A DNA stretch of 7,541 nucleotides from Rhizobiaceae bacterium (GCA_028865845.1 JAGWJK010000180.1:1-7541); one strand, 5' to 3'. Counted from the first letter of the stretch, positions 1 to 6,052 are shown. A program made the numbers and translations. Notes: generated by a model not told the origin, from the sequence alone.

Positions 1-878
1 CGGCCGACCAGTATCAATTCGGCCAGTCGGAGAGCATGGTCGGCGAGTTCATCGCCAGCGACCGCGACGACATCGTCGTCGCCACCAAATTCGCGCTGGG
101 CGACAAGCACGCCGCTGGCCTGCAACGCACCGGAAACAGCCGCAAGGCGATGGTTCAATCGGTCGAAGCAAGCCTGAAGCGCCTGAACACCGACCGTATC
201 GACCTGCTCTGGGTGCATATGCCTGATGACGTGACGCCGATCGACGAAATCGCCCGCGGCCTCGATGACCTCGTCCGCTCCGGCAAGATCCTTTATTCCG
301 GCCTTTCCGATTTCCCGGCATGGCGCGTCGCCACCGCTGCAACGCTTGCCGACCTGCGCGGCTGGGCACCGATTTCGGCGCTGCAGGTCGAATACAGCCT
401 CGTCGAACGGACGGTGGAACGCGAGCTTCTGCCGATGGCCGCCGCCTTCGGTCTCGGCACGGTGTCCTGGTCTCCGCTCGGCGGTGGCTTGCTGACCGGC
501 AAATACCGCAAGGGTGAAACCGGCCGCGCCCAGGGCCTCGGCGTCGTCATCCACGGCGAAAGCGATGCCCGCAAGACGGCAACGGTCGACACGGTACTCG
601 CCATTGCCGAGGAGACCGGCATTTCTGCCGGCCAGATCGCCATTGCCTGGGTGCTGAGCAAGGGGCCGCTGCCGATCCTCGGGCCGCGCACCAAGGAACA
701 GCTCGTCGACAACCTGGCCTCGCTCGACGTCAAGCTGACGGAAGAGCAGATTGCTCGCCTCGATGCCGCCAGCGCCATTCCGCTCGGCTTCCCGCATAAT
801 GTGGTTGCCGGCAGCCGCAATGGCCTTGCCGGCGGCAAGGCTGATCTGATCGACTGGCCGACGACGCCGGTCAAGTAA
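1..878 (+). CDS. Aldo/keto reductase, 5' end outside the window
   Basis: This is an NADPH-dependent oxidoreductase of the aldo/keto reductase superfamily, a cytoplasmic TIM barrel that reduces aldehydes and ketones; the substrate cannot be told from sequence. The frame is open from base 3, before the first internal ATG at 36, and the residues ahead of that ATG (ADQYQFGQSES) are a conserved family motif, so the gene runs in from the left. Counting from base 3, the catalytic Tyr (residue 4, in YQFGQSE), Lys (residue 29, in VVATKF) and His (residue 72, in LLWVHMPD) are present. The fourth tetrad member, the Asp near strand 1, would lie upstream of the window. The C-terminal cofactor-binding segment GPRTKEQLVDNLASLDVKLTEEQIARLD is typical. 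The gene is intact to its TAA and converges on the MocR gene. Family assignment is firm; specific function is unknown. Confidence 0.93.
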   Translation, partial: ADQYQFGQSESMVGEFIASDRDDIVVATKFALGDKHAAGLQRTGNSRKAMVQSVEASLKRLNTDRIDLLWVHMPDDVTPIDEIARGLDDLVRSGKILYSGLSDFPAWRVATAATLADLRGWAPISALQVEYSLVERTVERELLPMAAAFGLGTVSWSPLGGGLLTGKYRKGETGRAQGLGVVIHGESDARKTATVDTVLAIAEETGISAGQIAIAWVLSKGPLPILGPRTKEQLVDNLASLDVKLTEEQIARLDAASAIPLGFPHNVVAGSRNGLAGGKADLIDWPTTPVK

Positions 879-896
879 GACGAAAATATCGGACGG

Positions 897-1002
897 CAGC
901 TGGAGCAAGTCCAGGAAAAGTGCGCAATGGTTTTCCGTCCTGAATTATGAAAAACAAAAGATAGAGCGGTTCTCAGCTTCCGTGAAAAGCTGAGCCGCTC
1001 TA
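897..1002. repeat. RIME-like rhizobial intergenic palindromic repeat
   Basis: The gap between the aldo/keto reductase and the MocR gene contains two successive inverted repeats. The first is GGAAAA (914-919) with TTTTCC (931-936). The second is the large stem TAGAGCGG-TT-CTCAGCTT (962-979) with AAGCTGAG-CCGCTCTA (987-1002). The connecting words (for example GGAGCAAGTCCAGGAAAAG and TTTTCCGTCC) look like a dispersed element I recognise from Rhizobium intergenic regions, and the size and two-palindrome layout recall RIME mosaic elements. The palindromes are seen directly; membership of a dispersed family is from memory and needs a genome-wide search. The left boundary is approximate. Confidence 0.55.
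946..1002 (-). terminator. Intrinsic terminator of the MocR gene
   Basis: Read on the minus strand, 16 paired bases (8 + 8, with a two-base AA bulge in the second arm) around a 7-base loop are followed at once by the T-rich run TCTTTTGTTTTT (plus positions 949-960). That is the form of an intrinsic terminator for the leftward gene. Read on the plus strand there is no T-run after the stem, so it is a weaker stop for the aldo/keto reductase. The stop codon of the MocR gene (1000-1002) lies inside the first arm. Confidence 0.6.
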
Positions 1003-2439
1003 ACGGCCGCCGCCCAGCCTCCGCATGGCAGACTGGATCACCTCGAAAATCCGCTCATCGGCGGATTGGGCCACGTTGAAACGCAGGAAGCCGCTGGCCT
1101 CGTCCGTGACGCTGAAGGCATTGCCGGGAGCGAGGATGACGCCTTCGGCAAGACAGGCACGCGCGACATCGGCAGCATCGACCCCTTCCGGCAGCCGGCA
1201 CCAGAGAAACATGCCGGCCTGCGGCTTCAGCCACGGCGTGATATCGATCGCCTCCAGCCGTGCGCTGGTTTCGACCATCGCCTTGGCAAGCCGCGAGCGT
1301 AGCGTCTCGACATGCTTGCGATAGCCGCCGTCCTTCAGCACGGAAAGCAGGAGTTCGGCGGCAAGCCGGCCGCCGCCGAAGCTGGTGGCGATCTTCAGGT
1401 CGACCAGGCCGTCGATCCAGTCCCGCCGCGCGGCGATGTAGCCGCAGCGGATGGATGCCGACAGCGTCTTTGAAAAACTGCCGATATGAATGACGCGGTC
1501 GAGCCCGTCATAGGCGGCAAGCCGTGGCGCAGGAATCGGCTCGAAATCCGCGAAGATATCGTCCTCGATGATGATCAGGTCCGAGGAGTCGGCAAGTTTC
1601 AGCAGCCTATGCGCCGTCACCGGCGACAGCACGGCGCCCGTCGGGTTATGAACGGCGGAGTTAGTGATGTAGAGCCGCGGCTTATGCTGTTCGAGCACCT
1701 GTCCGAACAGCGCGACATCAGGGCCGGTCGGCGTATAGGGCACGCTGACGACGTTGACGCGATGCGCCCGCAACAGCGCATGGAAATTGAAATAGCAGGG
1801 ATCGTCGACCAGAACGGTATCGCCGGGCTCGACGAGGAAGCGGCAGAGCAGGTCGATCGCCTGCGTTCCCGATTCCGTCAGCATGATCTGGTCGGGCGAC
1901 GCAACGATGCCGGTCTCGCCCATCCGCCTGGCAAGAAGCTGCCGCAGCGGTGGCAGGCCCAACGCCATGCCATAATCGGTCAGAACGCTATCCCCGGCGC
2001 GCGACAGCGTGCGCATCGCACGTCGCAGGGCGGCGGCCGGCATCCACGATGGCGGCAGCCAGCCGCACCCCGGCTTCAGCACATCCTCGCCCGCCTCCAG
2101 GGATTGCCGCGAGATCCACAAGGGATCGACATCGCGATCAAGCGTCGTTCCGATCTCTGCGAGGGAAAGCGGCGCGAGCGGTCCGCACACGTAGAAGCCC
2201 GCACCGGGGCGGGAGCGGATCGTGCCTTCCGCCGCCAGTCGCTCATAGGCCTCCACCACGGTCGAGACCGACACCTGCATGGTTTTGGCGAAGCTGCGCA
2301 CCGAGGGCAGGCGCGCGCCGGGCGCCAGGCTGCGCGCCGCGATGCGATCGGTGATCGCCGCCATCACGCTATCGATACGCGTGCCACCGGCACTGGTCAG
2401 CACATTGGCTTCGTTCATCCGTACTGCATCCGATACCAT
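1000..2439 (-). CDS. MocR-family regulator (GntR helix-turn-helix fused to PLP aminotransferase domain)
   Basis: This is a transcription factor of the GntR/MocR subfamily, in which a fold-type I aminotransferase domain acts as sensor. Numbering from the TTG at 2451, the winged helix spans about residues 22-88 (LPSVRSFAKTMQVSVSTVVEAYERL, then RPGAGFYV). The aminotransferase domain fills about 125-480. It carries NPTG (269-272), the PLP-ring Asp in EDDIF (297/298), the Schiff-base Lys328 in SFSKT and the carboxylate-binding Arg457 in FLRFN. With the PLP site intact it probably binds PLP and an amino compound. The frame can start at TTG 2451, ATG 2439 or ATG 2418. None has a strong ribosome site. 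A minus-strand -10-like TACAAT at 2454-2459 would put the transcript start near 2447, so I prefer 2439 (479 aa). It is divergent from the EamA exporter gene, its likely target, and probably also controls itself. Ligand unknown. Confidence 0.92.
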   Translation of the reverse strand: MVSDAVRMNEANVLTSAGGTRIDSVMAAITDRIAARSLAPGARLPSVRSFAKTMQVSVSTVVEAYERLAAEGTIRSRPGAGFYVCGPLAPLSLAEIGTTLDRDVDPLWISRQSLEAGEDVLKPGCGWLPPSWMPAAALRRAMRTLSRAGDSVLTDYGMALGLPPLRQLLARRMGETGIVASPDQIMLTESGTQAIDLLCRFLVEPGDTVLVDDPCYFNFHALLRAHRVNVVSVPYTPTGPDVALFGQVLEQHKPRLYITNSAVHNPTGAVLSPVTAHRLLKLADSSDLIIIEDDIFADFEPIPAPRLAAYDGLDRVIHIGSFSKTLSASIRCGYIAARRDWIDGLVDLKIATSFGGGRLAAELLLSVLKDGGYRKHVETLRSRLAKAMVETSARLEAIDITPWLKPQAGMFLWCRLPEGVDAADVARACLAEGVILAPGNAFSVTDEASGFLRFNVAQSADERIFEVIQSAMRRLGGGR

Positions 2440-2501
2440 AACAGTTTTCAAAAATTGTACTGTACCGTCTCTGGAAAAGCCAGCCTAAAGCGCCGATACC
2501 G
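2421..2501. promoter_or_regulatory. Candidate MocR operator region between divergent genes
   Basis: The short divergent region has several direct repeats. CCGATACC occurs perfectly at 2430-2437 and 2493-2500, 63 bp apart, about six helical turns. GTACTG occurs at 2421-2426 and 2457-2462, 36 bp apart. A related GTACCG sits at 2462-2467. MocR proteins such as GabR bind widely spaced direct repeats, so this layout fits, but a match of this size could be chance. A minus-strand -10-like TACAAT lies at 2454-2459. I see no convincing plus-strand promoter for the exporter gene. Confidence 0.35.
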
Positions 2502-2524
2502 GGACACGAAGCAGGAGTATGATG

Positions 2525-3388
2525 ATGGACAAGACGACAAGCGGCTGGATTTATGGACTATTGGGCGTGCTGATCTTCAGCGGCTCCCTGCCGGCGACAC
2601 GAATGGCGGTCATGGATTTCGATCCGGTGTTTCTCACCGTCGCGCGTGCCACGATCGCCGGCATCCTGGCGCTGATCCTGCTGATCGCCTTCCAGGAGAA
2701 GCGGCCGGCGCGCGGCGATCTTCTGTCGCTCGCCATCGTCGCGCTCGGCTGTGTCGTCGGCTTTCCCCTGTTGACGGCGCTCGCCCTGCGGCATGTAACA
2801 TCAGCCCATTCGATCGTCTTTATCGGGTTGTTGCCGCTGGCGACAGCCACCTTTGGCGTCCTGCGCGGCGGCGAACGGCCGAAAACCGCCTTCTGGATCT
2901 TCTCTGCGATCGGCAGCGCCATCGTCTGCGGCTACGCGCTGGCACAGGGCATATCCGCTTCGCCGGTCGGAGATCTGCTGATGCTTGCGGCCATACTCGT
3001 CTGCGGGCTCGGCTATGCCGAGGGCGCTGTGCTGTCGCGCAGGCTCGGCGGCTGGCAGGTGATTTCCTGGGCATTGGTCCTGTCGCTGCCGGTGATGGTC
3101 GCACTCGGCTTCTTCACCGAACCGCCGGTTTTCGGCAGCATCGGCGAACCCGCATGGATCGGCCTCGTCTACGTGTCGCTGTTCAGCATGCTGATCGGCT
3201 TTATCTTCTGGTATCGCGGCCTTGCGCTCGGCGGCATTGCTGCAGTCGGGCAACTGCAGCTCCTGCAGCCGTTTTTCGGCCTCGTGCTCGCCGCCACCCT
3301 GCTCAAGGAAAGTGTGAACTGGTCGATGCTCACCGTCACCCTCGGCGTCGTCGCCTGCGTGGCCGGCGCAAAGCGCTTCGCGCGATAA
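2525..3388 (+). CDS. EamA-family (DMT superfamily) inner-membrane transporter
   Basis: This is a ten-helix inner-membrane protein of the drug/metabolite transporter superfamily, whose members mostly export amino acids, metabolites or drugs. Two homologous EamA halves are visible, about residues 8-133 and 147-280. Hydrophobic helices alternate with short charged loops (FQEKRPARGD, RGGERPKT, SRRLGGWQ), and the second half ends in the usual EamA pattern GQLQLLQPFFGLVLAATLLKE. Three ATGs stand in a row at 2519, 2522 and 2525. The ribosome site AGGAG (2513-2517) is 7 bases from the third and only 1 from the first, so 2525 is the best start (287 aa). The gene is divergent from the MocR regulator, a pairing usual for amino-acid or amine exporters. 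Substrate unknown. A hairpin of only 4 bp follows the stop, so no clear terminator is seen. Confidence 0.92.
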   Translation: MDKTTSGWIYGLLGVLIFSGSLPATRMAVMDFDPVFLTVARATIAGILALILLIAFQEKRPARGDLLSLAIVALGCVVGFPLLTALALRHVTSAHSIVFIGLLPLATATFGVLRGGERPKTAFWIFSAIGSAIVCGYALAQGISASPVGDLLMLAAILVCGLGYAEGAVLSRRLGGWQVISWALVLSLPVMVALGFFTEPPVFGSIGEPAWIGLVYVSLFSMLIGFIFWYRGLALGGIAAVGQLQLLQPFFGLVLAATLLKESVNWSMLTVTLGVVACVAGAKRFAR

Positions 3389-3419
3389 GGACGGTAAAGC
3401 AGAAAACTGCATCAGCCTC

Positions 3420-3448
3420 TTGCGTGACTAAACCGATCAGTCTATAAA
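3420..3448 (+). promoter_or_regulatory. Probable sigma-70-type promoter of the DUF1348 gene
   Basis: TTGCGT (3420-3425) and TATAAA (3443-3448) are separated by 17 bp, close to the housekeeping consensus. Transcription would start near 3455, about 24 bases before the chosen ATG. This gives the DUF1348 gene its own promoter although it lies only about 90 bp downstream of, and in the same direction as, the EamA gene. Confidence 0.6.
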
Positions 3449-3465
3449 GTACTCATCGGTTTAGT
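3427..3465. promoter_or_regulatory. 39-bp palindromic operator, probably for the downstream TetR repressor
   Basis: Left arm ACTAAACCGATCAGT (3427-3441) and right arm ACTCATCGGTTTAGT (3451-3465) are inverted copies, matching at 14 of 15 pairs, around a 9-base centre that contains most of the -10 box. Each arm is also an imperfect palindrome (ACCGATCAGT; ACTCATCGGT), as expected if two TetR dimers bind side by side. The site fills the spacer, the -10 box and the start of transcription, an ideal place for repression. The palindrome is seen directly; the identity of the binder is inferred from the TetR gene directly downstream of the DUF1348 gene. Confidence 0.7.
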
Positions 3466-3478
3466 TATGGAGCAAGCC

Positions 3479-3943
3479 ATGTCCACGCCTCTCGTCCCTC
3501 CCTTCACCCGCGAAACTGCCATCGCCAAGGTCCGTCTTGCCGAAGACGGCTGGAACAGCCGCGATCCCGAGCGTGTCTCGAAGGTCTACACGGAAGACAG
3601 CCAGTGGCGAAACCGCGCCGAATTCCCGCGCGGCCGCAAGGAGATCGTCGAATTTCTTACCCGCAAATGGGCGCGAGAGCTGGATTACCGTCTGATCAAG
3701 GAACTCTGGTCTTTCGACGGCAATCATATCGCCGTTCGTTTCGCCTATGAATGGCACGACGACAGCGGCCACTGGTTCCGCTCCTACGGCAATGAAAATT
3801 GGGAATTCGATGCCGAGGGGCTGATGCAGCGCCGTTTCGCATCGATCAACGACATGCCGATCAAGGAACAGGATCGCAAGTTCCATTGGCCGCTCGGGCG
3901 CCGCCCCGACGACCATCCGGGATTGTCCGATCTCGGCCTTTGA
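3479..3943 (+). CDS. DUF1348 / NTF2-like (SnoaL-fold) protein
   Basis: This is a small cytoplasmic protein of 154 aa matching the DUF1348 family, which has the NTF2/SnoaL cone fold; the biochemical role of the family is not established. Conserved family stretches run the full length: [20 protein letters not shown] near the N-terminus, [17 protein letters not shown] (37-53), [25 protein letters not shown] and [10 protein letters not shown] (87-110), and [19 protein letters not shown] at the end. There is no signal peptide or membrane helix. A frame-matched ATG at 3467 exists, but GGAG (3469-3472) lies 6 bases before the ATG at 3479, so 3479 is chosen. The gene sits right behind a palindromic operator and ahead of a TetR gene in the same direction, which suggests it is induced by an unknown small molecule. 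A small-molecule isomerase, hydrolase or binding role is possible but unproven. Confidence 0.9.
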   Translation: MSTPLVPPFTRETAIAKVRLAEDGWNSRDPERVSKVYTEDSQWRNRAEFPRGRKEIVEFLTRKWARELDYRLIKELWSFDGNHIAVRFAYEWHDDSGHWFRSYGNENWEFDAEGLMQRRFASINDMPIKEQDRKFHWPLGRRPDDHPGLSDLGL

Positions 3944-4008
3944 CACCTTGCGGGAAAGGCACGCGGCGCCTCATATCCGAAACCGCGCTGGCCAGCATTG
4001 AGAGCGAT

Positions 4009-4032
4009 TCGGGCGAGTGATGTCACGCCCGA
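4009..4032. repeat. Inverted repeat between the DUF1348 and TetR genes
   Basis: TCGGGCG (4009-4015) is matched by CGCCCGA (4026-4032) across a 10-base spacer that itself contains GTGA-TG-TCAC. No T-run follows, so it is not a clear intrinsic terminator. It lies 22 bases before the TetR start codon and could act as an operator or attenuating stem. It does not resemble the operator at 3427-3465. Confidence 0.4.
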
Positions 4033-4053
4033 GCCGTTCGACACAGAGAGAGT

Positions 4054-4605
4054 ATGACCCGTACCGTCTTCGAAAAATCAGATGCCATTACCCTCGTAGC
4101 CGAGGTCTTTCGCGAACTAGGCTACGAAGGCGCATCGATGAGTAACATCACAGCGCGCACCAAGCTGTCGAAAGGTAGCCTCTATCATTTCTTTCCCGGC
4201 GGAAAGGAAGAGATGGCGGCGGAAATCATGGCCAATATCGACGCATGGTTCGTGCGCGAAATGTTCGAGCCGCTGGAGCGTGATGAACCCCGCGCGGCGA
4301 TTGCACGCATGTGGGAAACCGCTGACGCCTATTTCCGCTCCGGCCGCCGCGTCTGCCTGATCGGCGCCTTCGCGCTCGATGAAACGCGCGACCGCTTCGC
4401 GGCCGCAATCCATGGCTATTTCGATCGCTGGATCGAGGCGCTTGCCGGTGCGCTGGCGCGCAGTGGTACCGAAGCGAACGAGGCGCGGGCCTTGGCCGAG
4501 GAAGCCGTCATCGGCATCCAGGGCGCCTTGATGCTCGCGCGTGCTCTGGGAGACGATGCAGTCTTCGGACGAACCCTGGAGCGATTGAAACGGCGTATCG
4601 CCTAA
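4054..4605 (+). CDS. TetR/AcrR-family repressor (LmrA/YxaF-like)
   Basis: This is a 183-aa DNA-binding repressor. The N-terminal TetR helix-turn-helix is at about residues 27-46 (ASMSNITARTKLSKGSLYHF), and the following FPGGKEEMAAEIM is typical of the LmrA/YxaF branch. The C-terminal ligand domain (about 60-183) is helical and includes the motif RRVCLIGAFALDE. Cys102 there is the only cysteine in the protein. A GAGAG purine stretch just before the ATG serves as a weak ribosome site. The gene follows the DUF1348 gene after 110 bp in the same direction and is probably partly co-transcribed with it, giving autoregulation through the operator at 3427-3465. It converges on the membrane-protein gene with only 30 bp between stops. 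The inducer cannot be predicted. Confidence 0.93.
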   Translation: MTRTVFEKSDAITLVAEVFRELGYEGASMSNITARTKLSKGSLYHFFPGGKEEMAAEIMANIDAWFVREMFEPLERDEPRAAIARMWETADAYFRSGRRVCLIGAFALDETRDRFAAAIHGYFDRWIEALAGALARSGTEANEARALAEEAVIGIQGALMLARALGDDAVFGRTLERLKRRIA

Positions 4606-4635
4606 GTGCCGGCAATTCCCGTAGCGACTCTGTAA

Positions 4636-5187
4636 TCATCCTGCAGATTGCTGGCGAACCCGCTCGGGATACCATCCCGTAAATCTGATGGCGCCGACCA
4701 GCGCGAGAATGGTAATGATGATACCGACCTTCGTCGGAACCTGAGGTGCAAAAACCAACAGCGCATCTGCAGCCGCCATTACCGCAAAGGCGAACGCCCA
4801 GACAGAGGTGATGATATAGTTTGTCCTGATGAAGGTCGGGCTGTCCCAGAGTTCCGGCGCCACCTGTTCGCGGGCATATTGGAGCGTGAACGGCCGCTGG
4901 ATCAGCATCGAAATCAGGACGATTACCAGCAGGCCGAAATCGACCGCGAGGCGAACGCCGAAAATCGACCCGGTCGGCCCGCCCAGAAGCGCGTAGCAGG
5001 CAAGACCTCCAAAGAGAATTGTCGTACCGATATCGAGGATCTTCGGCGCTTTGCGCAGTACGAGCCAATCACGCAGCAATAGGACGACCGCAACGATCGC
5101 GGCGAGAATCAATGCTTCGCTCGGCCCAAGCGCACGGTCGGCGACGGCAAAAACGATAAACGGCAGGAACGCCAAAAGAATGCCCAT
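4636..5187 (-). CDS. Uncharacterised six-helix membrane protein
   Basis: I do not recognise a named family with certainty. The product is a 183-aa inner-membrane protein with about six hydrophobic segments (residues 3-18, 22-38, 55-70, 78-96, 125-147 and 152-170). A conserved-looking amphipathic stretch QRPFTLQYAREQVAPELWDS (97-116) precedes helix five. It has no obvious catalytic or transporter motif. The frame extends upstream to a TTG at 5259 and an ATG at 5199. Only the ATG at 5187 has a ribosome site (GGA, 5195-5197 on the minus strand, 7 bases away), and the TTG would lie upstream of the predicted transcript start near 5249. It is divergent from a TetR gene with shared control repeats, so it is the likely target of that regulator. 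A stress, toxicant or lipid-related role is conceivable but not supported. Confidence 0.82.
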   Translation of the reverse strand: MGILLAFLPFIVFAVADRALGPSEALILAAIVAVVLLLRDWLVLRKAPKILDIGTTILFGGLACYALLGGPTGSIFGVRLAVDFGLLVIVLISMLIQRPFTLQYAREQVAPELWDSPTFIRTNYIITSVWAFAFAVMAAADALLVFAPQVPTKVGIIITILALVGAIRFTGWYPERVRQQSAG

Positions 5188-5246
5188 TGTCTTTTCCATT
5201 CGCTGATTGGAGGAAAGGCGCGCCGAGTCTTGGCTTGCGCTCGATA

Positions 5247-5294
5247 TTGACAACGACAATATTTGATATCAGCCGCTTGTCAACGAAAATATTT
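5247..5294. promoter_or_regulatory. Direct-repeat operator shared by the membrane-protein and TetR genes
   Basis: TTGACAACGACAATATTT (5247-5264) and TTGTCAACGAAAATATTT (5277-5294) match at 16 of 18 positions and are exactly 30 bp apart, close to three helical turns. TTGACAA (5247-5253) and TTGTCAA (5277-5283) are also inverted copies, and ATATTG / CAATAT (5244-5249 / 5257-5262) form a small palindrome. The repeats overlap the predicted promoters in both directions. Binding by the adjacent TetR protein is inferred. Confidence 0.6.
5256..5283 (-). promoter_or_regulatory. Probable promoter of the membrane-protein gene
   Basis: On the minus strand a perfect TTGACA (5283 to 5278) is followed after 16 bp by TATTGT (5261 to 5256). 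The transcript would begin near 5249, leaving a leader of about 60 bases before the chosen ATG at 5187. Both boxes lie within the repeats of the candidate operator. Confidence 0.5.
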
Positions 5295-5306
5295 CCAGTG
5301 TAAATA
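5277..5306 (+). promoter_or_regulatory. Possible promoter of the second TetR gene
   Basis: TTGTCA (5277-5282) and TAAATA (5301-5306) are 18 bp apart. The transcript would begin at or next to the ATG at 5313, implying a leaderless or nearly leaderless mRNA, which agrees with the lack of a good ribosome site there. The -35 box coincides with the second operator repeat. Confidence 0.4.
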
Positions 5307-5312
5307 TGAGCT

Positions 5313-5945
5313 ATGAATCAGCAGATGACCGATACCGCATCCCCCCGCCCTTATCACCACGGCGATCTGAAGACAGCGCTGCTTGCCGAGGCTGAAAATA
5401 TCCTTGAAAAAGAGGGTATTCAGGCGCTGACGCTACGCGCCGCAGCCCGCGCCGCCGGCGTATCGCACGCAGCACCCAAGAACCATTTCGACGACCTGAC
5501 CGGACTGCTCAGCGAACTGGCGGCGACAGGATTTGCCCGGTTTGGCAAAGCGCTTGCCGCGGCCATGGCGGAGGCGGGCGACGATCCGAGACAGCGCATC
5601 CGGGCGATGGGCCTCGGTTATGTCGGCTTTGCCAAGGCTCATCCCGGCCTTTTTGCCCTGATGTTCCGCAGCGAAATGCTCGATGGTCAGCGGCCGGCAT
5701 TGCGCGACGGCATCAGCGCGGCCCGGCAGTCGCTCGCCGATGCCGTGCGTGCCCGCTCGCCGGAGAAACCGCTTTCGCCGCTACAGGCTGCGGCACAGGC
5801 GGCGGCCCTCTGGTCGCTGGTGCATGGCTTTGCCCTGCTGCTGCTCGACGGGCGCCTTGCCGGTATTCTGAGGTCGCTGCCGGATGGCGAAACCGCAGAC
5901 ACGTTGCTTGAGGCCGTGCTTTCGGCCATCCACGTCGGCGATTGA
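5313..5945 (+). CDS. TetR/AcrR-family regulator with WHG-type C-terminal domain
   Basis: This is a 210-aa transcription regulator. The N-terminal signature PYHHGDLKTALLAEAENIL (13-31) leads into the helix-turn-helix LTLRAAARAAGVSHAAPKNHF (39-59), where Lys-Asn stand in the recognition helix at positions that are Tyr-His/Arg in many relatives. The C-terminal half fits the WHG/TetR_C_13 type of ligand domain: HPGLFALMFRSEML (110-123) and ALWSLVHGFALLLLDGRL (165-182), with the Trp-x-x-x-His-Gly motif at 167-172. ATG 5313 and ATG 5325 are both possible; neither has a strong ribosome site, and 5313 is kept because a promoter would start transcription there. It is divergent from the membrane-protein gene and probably represses both genes through the repeats at 5247-5294. 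Ligand unknown. Confidence 0.92.
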   Translation: MNQQMTDTASPRPYHHGDLKTALLAEAENILEKEGIQALTLRAAARAAGVSHAAPKNHFDDLTGLLSELAATGFARFGKALAAAMAEAGDDPRQRIRAMGLGYVGFAKAHPGLFALMFRSEMLDGQRPALRDGISAARQSLADAVRARSPEKPLSPLQAAAQAAALWSLVHGFALLLLDGRLAGILRSLPDGETADTLLEAVLSAIHVGD

Positions 5946-6052
5946 GCCGAAAGCATGCCGTCCGCATCTTTCCGGTAAAAGCCGAGATCATCAAAATGAC
6001 ATTCCGCCCGACTATAAGAGGCGGGAAAATCGCACAGTTCGAATCGTCGAAG

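Noticed and set aside
2519..2527. ATG at 2519 as start of the EamA gene
   Set aside because: AGGAG at 2513-2517 would be 1 base from it; the third ATG at 2525 has the normal 7-base spacing.
3399..3410. GCAG-AAAA-CTGC as a terminator for the EamA gene
   Set aside because: The stem is only 4 bp and no T-run follows; far too weak to call.
1486..3447. Very long plus-strand open frame across the MocR and EamA genes
   Set aside because: It runs antisense to the well-supported MocR gene and out of frame through the EamA gene. Its composition (Arg/Ala/Gly-rich, low complexity) is that of a high-GC shadow frame, and no conserved motif is visible.
3461..3946. Minus-strand open frame covering the DUF1348 gene
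   Set aside because: It mirrors the DUF1348 coding region, which has promoter, ribosome site and full-length family motifs on the plus strand.
5257..5259. TTG at 5259 as start of the membrane-protein gene
   Set aside because: It falls inside the operator and upstream of the predicted transcript start, and the extra N-terminal residues are Ser-rich and unlike a membrane-protein start.
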